From Dermanyssus gallinae (lineage: Eukaryota; Arthropoda; Arachnida; Mesostigmata; Dermanyssidae): a stretch of 64,000 bases of DNA. The translations under genes and the position numbers were made by a program. The notes below the pieces were generated by a model. That model did not search any database. It worked only from the letters and a program-made list of their open reading frames with translations, and was not told where the DNA came from. The stretch is from NCBI GenBank assembly GCA_003439945.1, contig QVRM01001219.1:105001-169000 (forward strand), written 5' to 3'. Of the stretch, positions 1 to 11,759 are shown in pieces. The number at the start of each line of letters is the position of its first letter. Positions within the stretch are counted from its first letter, which is position 1.

Positions 1-654
1 AGGAAGATCCACTTTTTATCTGCGGTCACGATCTGACTGTTGAATTTTTTAAACCACTCAAAACACTGTGGTCTAACCAAGATCATTTTTGCCGTAAACT
101 TCGAAAGCATTGCATGTGCTTCGGTAGATTTTATGAAAAGATTACAGAAAATTAGAGCTCCCCGCGAATCAGCGAATCTTCAATCACAAAGGCCGACATG
201 GTAAACACTCCCGGTTGCTATCCACAGCGATAGCAGCGCCCTTTCCCACAGAATTCGGTTTTATAGACCTGGTAGCCGAAAATATGTAGTGTCCACCACC
301 CCCATGACTGACCGGCAAGCGTTACGAGTTCGCCATTCTCTCGCTCAAGCAACACACGTCCTCTGTCTGGCTCGCACCAACGACTACTGAATCATTTATT
401 CTCATGCCTTCTTATATTTTCACAGATTGCCCGCGCATTTTGTGACTTCCCGCGTTTTCGCGAGTAGGGTGGAGGTATCTTCTATTTGGCGCCATGTCTT
501 TAGTTTGCTTCGCCATTGCCGCCAACCGACGCTGTCTATGCCCGCGCTGCTTAACGGACGCTGCTGTCTTACACTATGGATTATTATTATTATTGCAAAC
601 TCAAAATAATTAGGTAATAACGATAAACGGCGACAACATAACACATCATTTAAC
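1..654. other. Unassigned non-coding DNA
   Basis: No exon with splice signals and no recognisable protein is visible. A short ATT run near 581-594 may be the tail of a LINE copy. Small open frames on both strands show no family resemblance. Confidence 0.5.
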
Positions 655-860
655 TGTGCTTTTGATTACTTTAAATCTGCATTTGAATCTGGTGCGCATA
701 GTATATTGCTTAGCCTGCTGCCGAAGTACGGAGTGGGTGATAATCTTCGTAAATGGATTTCCAGCTTCTTGGATGACCGCATTGTTCCACTTGCGCGTCA
801 ATGACTATAGGCATGGCTTCTGGATGTCCTCAGGGAACCATCATCGGGCCCTTAATGTAG
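655..860 (+). pseudogene. LINE reverse-transcriptase fragment (first family)
   Basis: Plus-strand translation across frames shows a decayed reverse-transcriptase segment. A FKSAFES-like stretch replaces the usual (D)xKxAFDxV motif. It is followed by a KYGVGDNLRKWISSFLDDR block and then GCPQGTIIGPLM, matching the conserved GxPQGxxxGPLxF motif of non-LTR retrotransposons. At least one frameshift and an internal stop break the frame, so it is a fossil. The wording differs from the LINE that follows at 1.1 kb, which suggests a separate family. No termini or target duplication could be placed. Confidence 0.72.
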
Positions 861-1124
861 ATTTCCCATGCAAACTCGCTAATGGCTGTACTGCCATCTG
901 ACGTGAACACGAAAATATACGCATATTATGTAAATGTGTCTGACACTCTTCACTTAAAACTTTCAGTAGACATATGTGCTTAATAACATCTTTGCCGGAA
1001 GTAGCAAACCGAGAAGTTGGTGTAAGGGAAGAGTATCTTTGCTGCCAAAGGATGGCGTCGATAACGATGATTTGGGAAATAGATGACCGACAACTATTAC
1101 ACCGAATACGTACCGTATTTTCAT

Positions 1125-1693
1125 GCAAATTTTTAAGTGCCGGGTACAAGAAAAGGTAGAAGCGAATGGTAAAATTGGGGAATGGCAATGTGGGTTTAAA
1201 AAAGGATATAGGTTAGACGACCATTTTTTTCTACTGAATCAAATAGTTGAAATATCCAGGATGAGGGGACAGGATTGTATTAGGGGCTTTTTGGTTATAC
1301 GAAAAGCTCATGATATGGTCAATAGAGATACATTGTACAAATTTATGGCAGAAGAAGGTTTGACGCAAGTTGGATAGGCTTACTGGAGGAAATTTATAGG
1401 GAAAACACAGTAATGATTAATCGAAAGGAGGGGGAATCGAGGCAATATAGTGTTGCTAAAGGAGTGAGATAGGGATGCCCTTTATCATCAGTTATTTTTC
1501 TTATATATAGAAAGAATCGCTAGAAAGGTGAATAACACCGGGTTGGGGTGGCCGATCGGTGAAAGAGAAACCTTTATTATACTTCCTCTTTTGTTGCTTG
1601 CAGATAATATGGTTATTTTAGCAAAAAACGTAGAAGAGGTTCAAGGAATGCTTGATGCCTGTGGGAAGGCCGCAGAGGAGCTAGATATGATAT
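1125..1693 (+). pseudogene. LINE reverse transcriptase, 5' half of a split copy
   Basis: Non-LTR retrotransposon ORF2 relic. Visible blocks in order are GEWQCGFKKGYRLDDH (RT fingers), KAHDMVNRDTLY (the KAYDxV motif), then in another frame VAKGVR-stop-GCPLS (VRQGCPLSP with Q changed to stop), and LLLADNMVIL in place of the catalytic FADDMVIL. Aspartate is therefore lost from the ADD box as well as the frame being broken. The copy is interrupted at 1,693 by LTR-derived DNA and resumes at 3,447 with the downstream RT/thumb sequence. The 5' end is truncated near 1.1 kb. Confidence 0.85.
1690..1693. other. ATAT target-site duplication (left)
   Basis: ATAT immediately precedes a TGTAACG terminus. 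The same four bases occur at 2,891-2,894 and 3,443-3,446, flanking both LTR-derived segments. Four-base duplications are typical of Ty3/gypsy-type integrases. Confidence 0.7.
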
Positions 1694-2064
1694 TGTAACG
1701 TTGCTCACTGGAATCGTCCGTTGTCGACTCGGTTGGTTCGCCGTCTGGTGGTAGAGAGAGATCGAGGCATCTCCACCAAATGTAACGTTGTTGTGTTACG
1801 CTAAGTCAGCTTGGGGATGTAGATTCATCCGGACGGGTACTGCAGCCCGAGGGACTCAGGAACGATGAATGACGACACGCAGCATACGGTTTAATGCAAA
1901 GCACGGCCGAGCAACCATTCACTGTGTGCATCACAGCGCAATTCAAATCTACTCTAACCGACCACGTCCAACGGCCACAGCGTCCAACGTTCACCGACCG
2001 ATACATGTCTCAACCAACCACATCGCGCCGAAACGCCAACGTCATCCGTCGTCCAAACGATCAT

Positions 2065-2250
2065 CGGTCGACACCTGGAGTGTATATGAGCACTAAGTCG
2101 CTCACCTTAAATGTCGGTTCACGTCTCTTCTGATTGTAGCGGTCCTTGTTCGTTGCATTGACGCTGTCCGCTAATGAAATCGCCAGGTCTCTTACTTCTT
2201 CGGTGTTGATGATGAGACGGTCTACGTAGTCGTGGAGTGGGAGGTTGGTC
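2065..2250 (-). pseudogene. Ty3/gypsy integrase C-terminal fragment
   Basis: Minus-strand frame with an alpha-helical RDLAISLADSVNATNKDRYN stretch followed by KRREPTFKVSDLVLIYTP. This is the usual sequence just before the GPY/F module of Ty3/gypsy integrases (Y...K...F..GDLVLVYTP). The homology stops abruptly at about 2,080, where a repeated LTR-derived block begins, so the GPY/F part is missing. The catalytic core (DDE) is also absent, so it cannot be functional. Confidence 0.8.
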
Positions 2251-2384
2251 GTCGTTCGATGTGATCCGTGCGTCGTGTCGTCATGCCCAGCTGGGCAGAT
2301 AGAACTGTCGCTCGTCTGGAAATCTTTGGTTGTCCATGATGGCTGAAGTGGCGGTCGGCGGTAGAGGCAGCTGGATGCGAGTCT

Positions 2385-2580
2385 GGATCTGTTAAGCTGG
2401 CTGGACGTGAGTCTGGACGGGAGTCTGGAACGGTAGACGTGGCTGGACGGGAGTCTGGAGCGATTGGCGTGACTGGACGTGAGTCTGGAACGGCTGACGT
2501 GGCTGAACGTGGGTCTGGAGCGATTGATGTGGCTGAACGTGGGTCTGGAGCGATTGACGTGGCTGGACGGGGGTCTAGGT
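2385..2580. repeat. Minisatellite inside LTR element A1
   Basis: Imperfect tandem units of roughly 24-33 bp built on GGCTGGACGTGAGTCTGGA and variants such as GTCTGGAGCGATTGACGTGG. The minus-strand reading gives repeated NRSRPTFSH-like peptides. It occupies interior sequence next to the integrase fragment. A different minisatellite occupies part of the interior of the element at 58.3-60.7 kb. Confidence 0.8.
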
Positions 2581-2894
2581 CTGTGGACTGGTATTGATTC
2601 TCTTCGTCGCGTTCTGTGTGCTGTTTCGTACAAAACAAACACAAACCACTGTAAATTTCGACCGATTTGAGAGCGGGTTCTGAGACTCTTTTGGGTGTCA
2701 GCACGCCGCGGTGTCTTGTGAGTCAATAAATAGACCGAGCAGCCTGGCTAAAAACACACTCGTTGCTCGGTCATGCACTAGACCATATGCTACGCGTTTT
2801 CATTCTTCGTTCCTGAGTTCCTCGTGCTGCAGTACCTGTCCGGCTGAGTCTACATCCCCCGAGCGGACAGCGGAACACAACAACGTTACAATAT

Positions 2895-3442
2895 TGTGAC
2901 GAAGTTTCACTTCCTCTGGCCAGTACGACGATAGACCAGCCACCCACAACACCGTACTCGTATGTGCATAACGGCGCAATTCAAATCTACTTCAACGGAC
3001 CACGACCAGCGGCCACAGCGTCCAACGTTGACCGACCGACACATATCTCAACCAACCACAGCCTTTCGCGCCGAAACACCAACGACATCCGCCGTCCAAA
3101 ACGATCATCGGTCGACACCTGGAGAGGGTCGACCTATGATCGGCAATCTAACTCAGACCTAAATTAACCTGTATTCGTATACGAAACAAACACAAACCAC
3201 TGTAAATTTCGACCGATTTGAGAGCGTGTTCTGAGACTGTTTTGGGTGTCAGCACGCCGCGGTGTCTTGTGAGTCAATAAATAGACCGAGCAGCCTGGCT
3301 AAAAACACACTCGTTGCTTGGTCATGCACTAGACCATATGCTACGCTTTGTCATTCTTCGTTCCTGAGTTCCTCGTGCTGCAGTACCTGTCCGGCTGAGT
3401 CTACATCCCCCGAGCTGACCAGCGTAACACAACAACGTTACA
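2895..3442 (+). mobile_element. Solo LTR (segment A2), 548 bp
   Basis: Starts TGTGACGAAG and ends CAACGTTACA, with ATAT immediately before (2,891-2,894) and after (3,443-3,446). This is the form expected for a solo LTR left by LTR-LTR recombination, or for an insertion into the target duplication of A1. Its last 256 bp repeat 2,635-2,890 with few differences. The terminal bases resemble those of the LTRs at 58.3 and 60.2 kb, so the elements are related but not the same subfamily. Confidence 0.75.
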
Positions 3443-3446
3443 ATAT

Positions 3447-4605
3447 TTAACGAAAAGAAGGGCGCTATTTTAGTATTTTCGAAGGCTACAATGGAGCGGA
3501 AGCTAAGGTTGCAGGGAAAGGAGTTAAGGTATCGGGATCAGTATAAATATTTAAGTGTAACTATAGCGTCCAAAGGGGAATTAATGAAGGAGGAAGACAT
3601 ATTAAGAATAAAGAAAGCAGACGGGGGTAGGAATTCGGTAAGGTGCAAGAGTCTATGGGGGTTCAATAGCTATGTAGTTACAAGAGACATTTGGAAGGCA
3701 ATGTATGTTCCAGGGCTGACTTTTAGAAACGCTGTTCCAGTGCATAACTTGGGTTTATGGAGAGAGTTAGAAGGGATTCAAAGAGAAGTAATTCAATTCT
3801 CATTGGGATGCTGCTTAAATTGTAGCAGAGAGTTTCTCAAAGGGAAAGGCGGTATGTCCAAATTCATTAAAAGAGAAGTGCAAAGTAAGCTGAGATACTG
3901 TAGTAGAATTTGGACATTTAATAACGAACGCTGGGTTAAAAATATACAATAAGTAAACAGGGCAATGGGAGTAAAAACGAAATGGGACAGGAGGGTGGAA
4001 TTTGCGGCAAGACAAATAGGAGATCAGTAGTAAACAATGGGCAGACACTGCTATGCCCAGTGGGCAAATTAAAAGTAGGGTAAAGTCAGCATACACAGAG
4101 AAGTGGCGGACAGCACTTACGCAGAAAACTAGCTTAAATGAAGTATACGGGAATAAAATATCGGAAAGGGGTGAAGTAGCATGGTTATATGATAATACAA
4201 GAGGCAGCGGGCTGTTAGCGGATGCGAGAGTCGGTATGTTAGACACGAGGGTGCAGCGGAATAGCTACGAGGAATTAGAAACAACGATATGTCGGTTATG
4301 CGGTAAAAGACAAGAAGCGATAGATCATCTGGTTAGGGAGTGTGAACAATTGGGAGAAACTAGGGATCTAAAATTAGGGGAAGCGCTAGGATTAAGTAAG
4401 GATGCAGAAAAGTCACAGGTAGAGATTACAAAGCAGAGACTATCCCGATGGAAGGTGCTCAACACATAAGGGCAAAAAACGGGGGACTACAACATAGATA
4501 ATTAATAGCTGCAGCGTTATGCACCCCTGATATAAAAGGGTGATGTGTGTACACACACTTATCAAGCGAATAAATCAATCAATCAATTATTATTATACGA
4601 TCATT
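3447..4605 (+). pseudogene. LINE ORF2, 3' half of the split copy, with tail
   Basis: Continues the element interrupted at 1,693. A thumb-like segment (LRYRDQYKYLSVTIAS, matching DQYKYLGVTI) is followed by two open stretches, 3,491-3,952 and 4,053-4,469, separated by stops. The second contains LYDNTRGSGLLADARVGML and a zinc knuckle, CRLCGKRQEAIDHLVREC, typical of LINE ORF2 C-termini. From memory this wording resembles elements common in tick genomes. A short AT-rich tail with a repeated ATCA motif (about 4,575-4,600) probably marks the 3' end. Confidence 0.85.
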
Positions 4606-4731
4606 CACAGTGCTTTAGTAACCCCCCTCATTCCACTAAAAACTTTTCCAATCCCACTTTCCACTAAACAAAATGTTTGTACTGAGTTCTTTCATTACCT
4701 ACACACACCTTGGACAAATTGGGACACCCTG
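4606..4731. mobile_element. End of a mariner-type miniature element
   Basis: The segment ends GGGACACCCTG followed by TA (4,732-4,733), the usual outer end of mariner inverted repeats inserted at TA. The opposite end was not located, so this is a truncated copy abutting the LINE tail. Confidence 0.45.
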
Positions 4732-4733
4732 TA

Positions 4734-7700
4734 ACTTTTGTCCTCCACGGGCATGCACTGAGAACCAAAGCGGTGGGTAGCTTGTGACTGTTACAATATT
4801 GTTTTTTTTTTAAAAGCACACACAATTATTAAATTTCCAAAAACGCCAACTTCACAAACAAATCCGGAAAAAAACTCTTATTTGACTTATTGAAGAAATA
4901 GCCTAAAATGTAATTCCGGGTGCCACAAGCAAGCCAGGGAGTGCCAGAAAATGTATTATGATAAGCAACGCTCGAGAGAGCTTCTCGTACTGGCTCTGTC
5001 TAACGTCATTCAGAAACCCGCCGCGTCCGCCGAGTGTTATCCTTGCCACGTTAGTAAACTTAACTTAGTCAACTTATATTAACTTATAACAACGTGAGAC
5101 AGGTATGGCATCCAGTTTGGTCGTGTCTTCAATGGTGAAGTGCACTTTATAGAGGTTTGCCACACAGTCGCCAGTTCAACGGCTGCGTTGCTACGACGGA
5201 ATGTGTTGCCGAAGGGAAGCAAATAAGCATTTTCTCAGCAAGCATCTCATCAGACCTTAATCGCACAATCACACTGCACCCTGTGTATTTCTTTAGCCAC
5301 CCCACATGGTTTAACCTAAATTTATTCGCCAATTTGAAACAATAAACATTTTATTCGTGTAGTCTGCTAAAAACCCGACGTAATGTAAATTTCCTTGAAC
5401 TTAAACGTGAACTAGATTCATGCTAGATATATTGTTAAACACATGGGTTTAAAGAAACACACGCATACATGCACATACACTGTCGCGTATGCGCATCCGA
5501 GCAAAACACGAAAATTCGTCTTAACATACTGTTTATTTAAGTTAGGACGGTTCAAAACCCTATAACACATAGAGTAGATTTTAATCATCGTTGTACAGAG
5601 ACATGCAGATAAATGCGTCCAGTGAAACTGGTGCATAGTTGTCTGAGGTTGTGGATACAGTTATCGAAGACACCTAAGAAGCTGCACAGAATGGTCGGTG
5701 CCTTCGCATCGTTTTGGAACCGGCAATTTCCGAGCGCGCGTCATGGCGCTATTCCTAGCTCCTAACGAACTCTTTCTTATCCATCGCCTCCTCTTAGACT
5801 TCTAAGCTCTGCTGGAGCCGCCACCGCAGGCGTTGTTTCGTTCTGCCACCCGCCAATGGGACGACATACTGTCAGCAGACGTCAGGCGCGTCAGGAACAA
5901 ACGGTTGAAAATCCTTATACAGAAAAAAAACATCACACATAGCTACTAGTTAGAGACACGTGTTGCTCAGCGTTCGTGATCTTACCTTCCTTCTTGTTGT
6001 TGTGGTCGTTTTTTTGTTTATTTGTCAACCATCTTATCGCTGCTACACGCTGTGTACGAAGTAACGTACGATTAAATGTATTCATTCGCGAGATCACGCT
6101 TAAATCGCGTCTAGTGTGGCCGTTTGCTGACCCCAAATACGGTCAACATGCGTGGCAGGCAATTCCCGTAGCTATATGTCCACAGATGAAAGAGAGATAA
6201 CCCCGAACTTAGTAACGAAGATAACTACACTAACTATACACGCACACACACACACAGGGACACATACAGAGAAGGTGGGCGACTCGCTACTTACGTCCAG
6301 GTAGTTGGTTTGTTCATTAGTCCTTTATGCAATTAATCACTGCTACTTTGGCTCACATCGGTTGCGACCGATAAAAGGCAACGTTTGTGTTCGCGCCAGC
6401 CACTCGCCAGCTAGGTAGCTGGTCCCGCACAGCAGGACCGCGGTTGCCAGGTGAAGACATGCTGTCGTGGACGACATCCAGACACGGCGAAAGCGTGCCA
6501 GCACGCTCCATAAGGTCGCTTCGATATGCATCGTTCTCGAACCTGCCGGCGTCCTCATCTAGTCACTTCTATGACGCTGTCGTTGTTGCCGTTGTTGTTG
6601 GTGTTGGTGATGTTGATGATGTTGCTGCTGCTGCTAATGTTGTTGTTGTTGTTGTTGTTGTGATTGCCTTTCTTGTTGTCGTATTCCCCACTTTCCGTGT
6701 CGATCGATTTAGTGTCAGCAAATGGGATCGTCGCCTATTACGACTGAATCACTTCACTAGGATGCTGCGAATGACAGCTGTAATGGTTACAGATCATCGT
6801 TGAGGTGACTCTTGACTGTCCACAGTGGCACTCGTGCAAGCAAGCAATGATAACAGTACAGCACTGAAAGCGTAGTAACAGTAGTTGTTGTAAATCAGTA
6901 TGTTGTGCGCTTTCTGATCGGTTTTATGTGACGAATCTTGACTTATTTGGTCGTTGTTGTTGTTGTTGTTCACTCAATGGCCGTCGACAAGTGTTACGCA
7001 CATGATGCTAACTCGCTAACTAACTCTCTGTGTACAAACATCTGAACATCACGATTCAAGCGTTCTCTCCGCCGCTGCTGCTCCAGTGAGTGGGCGACTT
7101 AACTCTTGAAGGCCGGACACCAGTAACGCTGCCAAATTATAGCCGAATGATTAGAGCCAAAATACGGCCAGTTCGCGCCAGTTCTCTAACTCCGTTTGTT
7201 TCGCCGTCCGACGGCCAACTGCTGCACAAAAGAGATTATGGTGACCTTCTGACGCGCTCTCTGATTGTAACAACAGCACTACGCCACTGACGCCGCACCG
7301 TCCACTATCCAGAGACGAACTACGCGCACACTGCCGAAAAAGTCGACACTTGCCCACGCTATCGTTTGGACGGCATCCGATCGTTGGTGGCCTTGATTCC
7401 AAAACGTGGAACGATTCCAAAATCGTTGACGATTCGGCGTTTGCGTTCTTCTTCTTCAGCAGGCTTCCAAACGAAACCAGCCGGCGCCATATAGGGCTCC
7501 TCAAAGCGCGACGAGAAACTGGACCGCAGGCAGATCTAGTGCACGATTGGCCCCCGCACAAAAAGCACAATCGCTCCCTCCTACAGCACTCTCGATCTCA
7601 TGATCCCCACGGTCCGCATGCGGTGGCCTTGTCCGAGTGACCGAACAGCAGCGGAGTCACTACTACTATGAGCAGATACCATAGACCTACTACTGGTCTG

Positions 7701-8600
7701 TGAGGGTAACCAAAAGCGGTGCTCTCTTTTACTAGTAGTGTCGACGATATGCTGTAATTGTAGACGACTTGTTAAGGCGGCAGATGCTGCGGGCGAAAGT
7801 CGTCTGGGTCAACCACGACGACAACAACAACAATAATTACAACGATAACAACAACGACGACGATGACAACAACGACAACAACAATAACACCGACAGTAAT
7901 CACCACAGTTAAGAAAATAACTAATCGATCGTGTGACTATCCACGTATAGGTTCACCAAAATGCACACGATTTTTTTGCATCGGGAAGCTGCGAGAGCGT
8001 TTCACAGAAATGGTGGTGTGCAATGCAAGGCAATTAATTATCTCGTCTTTTGTAGTTACCGTAATCGCACACTCCACGGTATGGCTGAAAAATCGTCATA
8101 ACACGTACTTAAAGCTAGTGCGTATTCCCAACTGCACGCACTGATATTGAACGTTTTGCACCTGAAATATTGTTGTTAAATGGGGGCACAGCAAAAAGGG
8201 TTCATTTGTGGCCACTAGGTGACTACGTTTCGTGAATTAGTAGACACAGTTCACGAGTATCCTGCCCACAAATGCGCACACAACACAATTTTTTGTATCG
8301 CCTGTACTGTATACAAACGCTGGATTACCGATAAAACTTCTGCTTACCGTGAACTCGAGGCTTGGTTGAGTTCGCTGAACTGCGCTGACTCACCGCGAGC
8401 TAGCAACAATGTATTTCGGGTACAAAACGTTCGAAAGTACTGCAGTAACCCAGTGCGCTGTAATGCCCAACCGATTAATAGGCGTCGTCATTGTGAGTCG
8501 ATTGTCATTACTGCCTACGCAAATTACTCACGATATGCTGCGCACCTACAGTACCGGCTAATTGAAAATCTAATGTAGCACTTTCCCTTTCTTTTCTATA
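4734..8600. other. Unassigned non-coding DNA with TTG/CAA repeats
   Basis: No supported exon. Conspicuous contents are GTT/GCT trinucleotide runs at about 6,575-6,662 and 6,950-6,970, a CA run near 6,240-6,256, and a CAA/GAC run at about 7,815-7,890. The longest open frame (7,151-7,570, minus, 139 codons) shows no recognisable motif and may be chance in moderately GC-rich DNA. Confidence 0.5.
6575..6662. repeat. GTT/GCT trinucleotide microsatellite
   Basis: Mixed GTT, GAT and GCT triplets grade into an uninterrupted GTT run. The Val-rich open frame across it is an artefact of the repeat. Confidence 0.85.
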
Positions 8601-8604
8601 TATA

Positions 8605-8825
8605 TATATGTGGCGTCGTGGTCTAAAAGGCCAGTGCGCTTGTCACGCTTGTCATCAAGATTTTTTCCATTCTCATTATGAATAAATGGTAAACCATACT
8701 GCTGAGAGTCATGCTATGATAAAAACTTTTAGGTAAACCCTAGATATCTCAGCATGTTAGCCTATGCTCTCGTTCTAAGGGCCCATGATATGAAAAACAA
8801 TGAAGTATGTAGTTAGGTTAACATG
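8605..8825 (+). mobile_element. tRNA-derived SINE copy, internally deleted
   Basis: Begins GGCGTCGTGGTCTAA, matching the A-box end of the SINE at 33.2 kb and, reversed, at 52.5 kb. The B-box part is missing. The middle (AAACCATACTGCTGAGAGTC) matches the copy at 52.4 kb closely, and the 3' part is diverged. Confidence 0.6.
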
Positions 8826-8834
8826 ACAAGCGAC

Positions 8835-8841
<7 letters not shown>

Positions 8842-8928
<87 letters not shown>

Positions 8929-8938
8929 AATATATATA
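8842..8938. repeat. (TA)n microsatellite
   Basis: About 85 bp of TA dinucleotides with single-base interruptions, then a second short run. One of many long TA tracts in the window. Confidence 0.97.
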
Positions 8939-9699
8939 CCTCCCAAGCTAAACCGGTGATTTTGACATTGATCGGCTGTAATGAATATGGCTTACAACAA
9001 ATAAACAGACTTGTATATGATGTATATAATGTATGACGCCATACATCACTTTGATAGCAATGAAAGCCGTTTCGTCAAACCGTTCATGGTCAAGGTTAAG
9101 GCCATTCTCAGCTGTCCGGCATCGTAAGGGCTCCATGGCCATATACAGCATGCCGATTCGGTCTCGTTCACAAGCGTCACCTGTGCTTTTCTACTCCGTC
9201 CGCTCAGTCGCGGCAGAGAGCTGCCCCGCGCAGACTCCATCGTCCACCGGTGTTAATAGCAAACTCACAAACAGAGAAAGAAAGAGAAAGAGATAGAGTA
9301 GAAGGAGTGACCGCCACGCTAAACAAGGATCCGTAATGAAGCAAGTCCGTTTCGCAGTACGTGAACGAACTTCTTGACACTGGCCACGAGACCACACACG
9401 CTCAGCTACTCTGCGGCCTAACCTAATCGAATAATCGCCTGCGCTAGTTCGAAACACGTAACATATTACTGCTGATGGTCAGAATAAAGGCGACTGTTAG
9501 GTGGAGTATATCCTTGACTTATGAGTCATTTTCGTACCTAGAGCAATGGAAGCCTTGGAACCCAAAGCATTGGTAAGAAGGCTGACGTGCTTCTAAAATA
9601 TTCTAAAATATTTAGCTAAACGCATTCATGGTTGCGCAGGAGACCGAAGCGACGCACAGATGCAAGACCAATATACCCAGGTCTCCAACCTCTCGTCAA

Positions 9700-10900
9700 A
9701 CTTGTTTAACTTTATTTTTCTATTCCGAGATAGCGCTTTCGAATGGTACTGTGTGCGGCGTCTTTAAATTCTCAATCGAATTATCTCAACAACCGGTGCA
9801 CAGCCTGACATTAGGTACCCAAAGCAGCTCCCTACCCGCATTGAGAGACAAAGTACTCGCTTTATGTACATTGTGGAACATCTTTTAAGCGAACCAAAGT
9901 TTGGCTGAGTGAGGTGTCCCCATACTCTGTCAAGACCGTGCAGCCTTGGAACAATCTTGAGGTCGCAGGGCCCGACTGCCGCCGGGACGGACCTTTGCCG
10001 GACGTCGCTTACCTCTCTATAATGAGAGACTAGGGCTGTGCCCACTGTCTCGAAGATGTGCGCAGTGGTCGTCCCAGTATAATGACTGATGAATGAGTAT
10101 AACGTCCCAAATTCCAAAGGATGGCCGCCGCAACGTATAACGTCTCTGGCAGCATATCGACTCCTTCTGCTAAATTTCAAAGCCTTAGTTTTCGTGGCGT
10201 TTATTTTCAGCCCCCTTGAGACAAGAAACACTTCTGTCAGAGCAGCGATGCGTTTGATGGCATTCAGGTTGTGATAAGCGACCACTGTGGCCTCTGCGTA
10301 CATCACAACTTTGGCCATCTGAAACTCCTGTCGAATTTAGCCGACAAAATCGACAAGCAGAAGAGTGAGGAACACGCAGCTCAGTGGGTCCGCTTGCGGG
10401 ATTACCACATCTTGCTTTACCCGCAACACTTCCTACTCACCCTGTATTAATAAGGTGCCCCTATTAAAGAAGCTCGAAATTGGGCTCAGAAGAGAGCTTC
10501 CAACCCGTGCGTGTCAGAATGATTTCACCGGGAGATATCGAGATACTTTGTCGAAGGCTTTGACGCAGTCTGTAAAGACTGCATACAAATGGCGTTCAGG
10601 CTTTGCCACAGCTTTTTATATCTCTGACTGAAGCACATGAATTGCTGCACGCGCTCCTTGATCTTTCCGGGATCCAAATTGCTCTGGCGGAAGAGTCTGG
10701 CAGACCACGTACTCGATCCGTTTATTAGTCAACTTATAGAAGATTTTCTTCAGTGTCCTTTTAGACGCTATACCGTGGTATAAAATTGGGTCTTGTCTGT
10801 CATCTCCATGCTTTCTTTAAAATAGCAGAAAACGCCTGGTTTGATGCCAGACTCCTAGCATTTGTCCCCTCTTCATGACCTCGTTGAATAAATGACAAAG
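9700..10900 (-). pseudogene. LINE reverse-transcriptase relic
   Basis: Reading the minus strand from 10,900 down, the fingers region appears as EYVVCQTLPPEQFGSR, then YAVFTDCVKAFDKVSR (the FxDxxKAFDxVxR box). Next comes an open frame of 184 codons (10,318-9,764) starting VVMYAEATVVAYHN, which aligns with the YADDTVV catalytic box but has lost the second aspartate. Downstream wording GLKINATKTKALKF and the LxRVL-type segment fit the RT thumb and connection. Stops and frameshifts separate the blocks. No endonuclease domain was recognised upstream, so the copy is probably 5'-truncated. Confidence 0.82.
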
Positions 10901-11639
10901 GTGGTTTGCCAAGAGTGGCTCAGACTGCACTCAGTGCTCTTGGTACATCTGGTCTCGCCCAGCACTCTTTCCTCTCGGAGAAGAGGACCTGACTTACTTT
11001 CTCTCAGAGGGCAGATTCATACTATCCTGCTCCAATGTGAGCGGGCGCTAAATCATTTAGAGCCAGGCGTACCGTATCGCAGTTATATAGAAAACCATTC
11101 AAGTGACTCGTTACCTGTTTGTTGCTGAGCAGGTGGTTCGCTCTCCTACGAGGTCAGGAACAGAACATAGTCTGAGAGCTTAACGTAGGCTGAGGGCTTC
11201 ACTTAGGCTAAGAGCTCCCGTTCTGCTTTTTCGGGCAATCGGATTTCCCTCGGATTTTTAATATTACTAAGCTCATTGAAACCATAACGGAGCCAAGATA
11301 GAGGCGTGTTCCTCCGATAGAGGGTGTCGTTGGAACTACAGAAAGGCCAGGCCAAGATGATATTGAGTGGTCAACGACACTCAACCAATAATAATAATAC
11401 CGCAATTAGCTAACTACTGTACAATTGTATATGCAATATGCGTACTCAATGTGAGTGAAATTAATATGATGATGAGAATATTATTATTGCAAGCAATATT
11501 TTGTAATTATTATATTCATATTTGTGATAACAGTACATATTTATAATAAACCCTTGTAAAAAATACTGTATTTATTATATCTTGCGGGCGTGAAATGATA
11601 GTCAAACAACAAAAAAAAAGGCAGAATAACTACTTTTAT

Positions 11640-11759
11640 AAATGTCACTCTCTCTCCTAAACAAGACGTTTCCGCGTCCTCCTTCCATTGGGAAAAATTA
11701 TCTTCTTGCCGAGTTCTTCCAAACCTCGAAATAAGTACATAACGATATGAATGACCCTG
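11640..11759. mobile_element. Single end of a mariner-type miniature element
   Basis: TTTCCGCGTCCTCCTTCCAT and the following TTGGGAAAAA match the inner end of inverted repeats at 21.25-21.34 kb (CTTCCGCCCTCTTGTTCCAT) and 37.2 kb. The outer end is ATGACCCTG next to TA. The partner repeat was not found. Confidence 0.5.

Larger units (their letters stand above)
1694..2890. mobile_element. Rearranged Ty3/gypsy element (segment A1)
   Basis: Bounded by TGTAACGTTG at the left, CAACGTTACA at the right, and ATAT on both sides. Inside, from the left: a leader similar to the primer-binding region of the element at 60.1 kb (1,704-1,779); an LTR end in minus orientation (from 1,780); a block of about 160 bp (1,922-2,079) repeated directly at 2,962-3,124; an integrase C-terminus on the minus strand; a minisatellite; and an LTR 3' half in plus orientation (2,635-2,890) repeated at 3,187-3,442. 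The opposite LTR orientations and the order integrase-LTR-leader are not canonical. Autointegration or template switching is one possible explanation. Confidence 0.75.
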
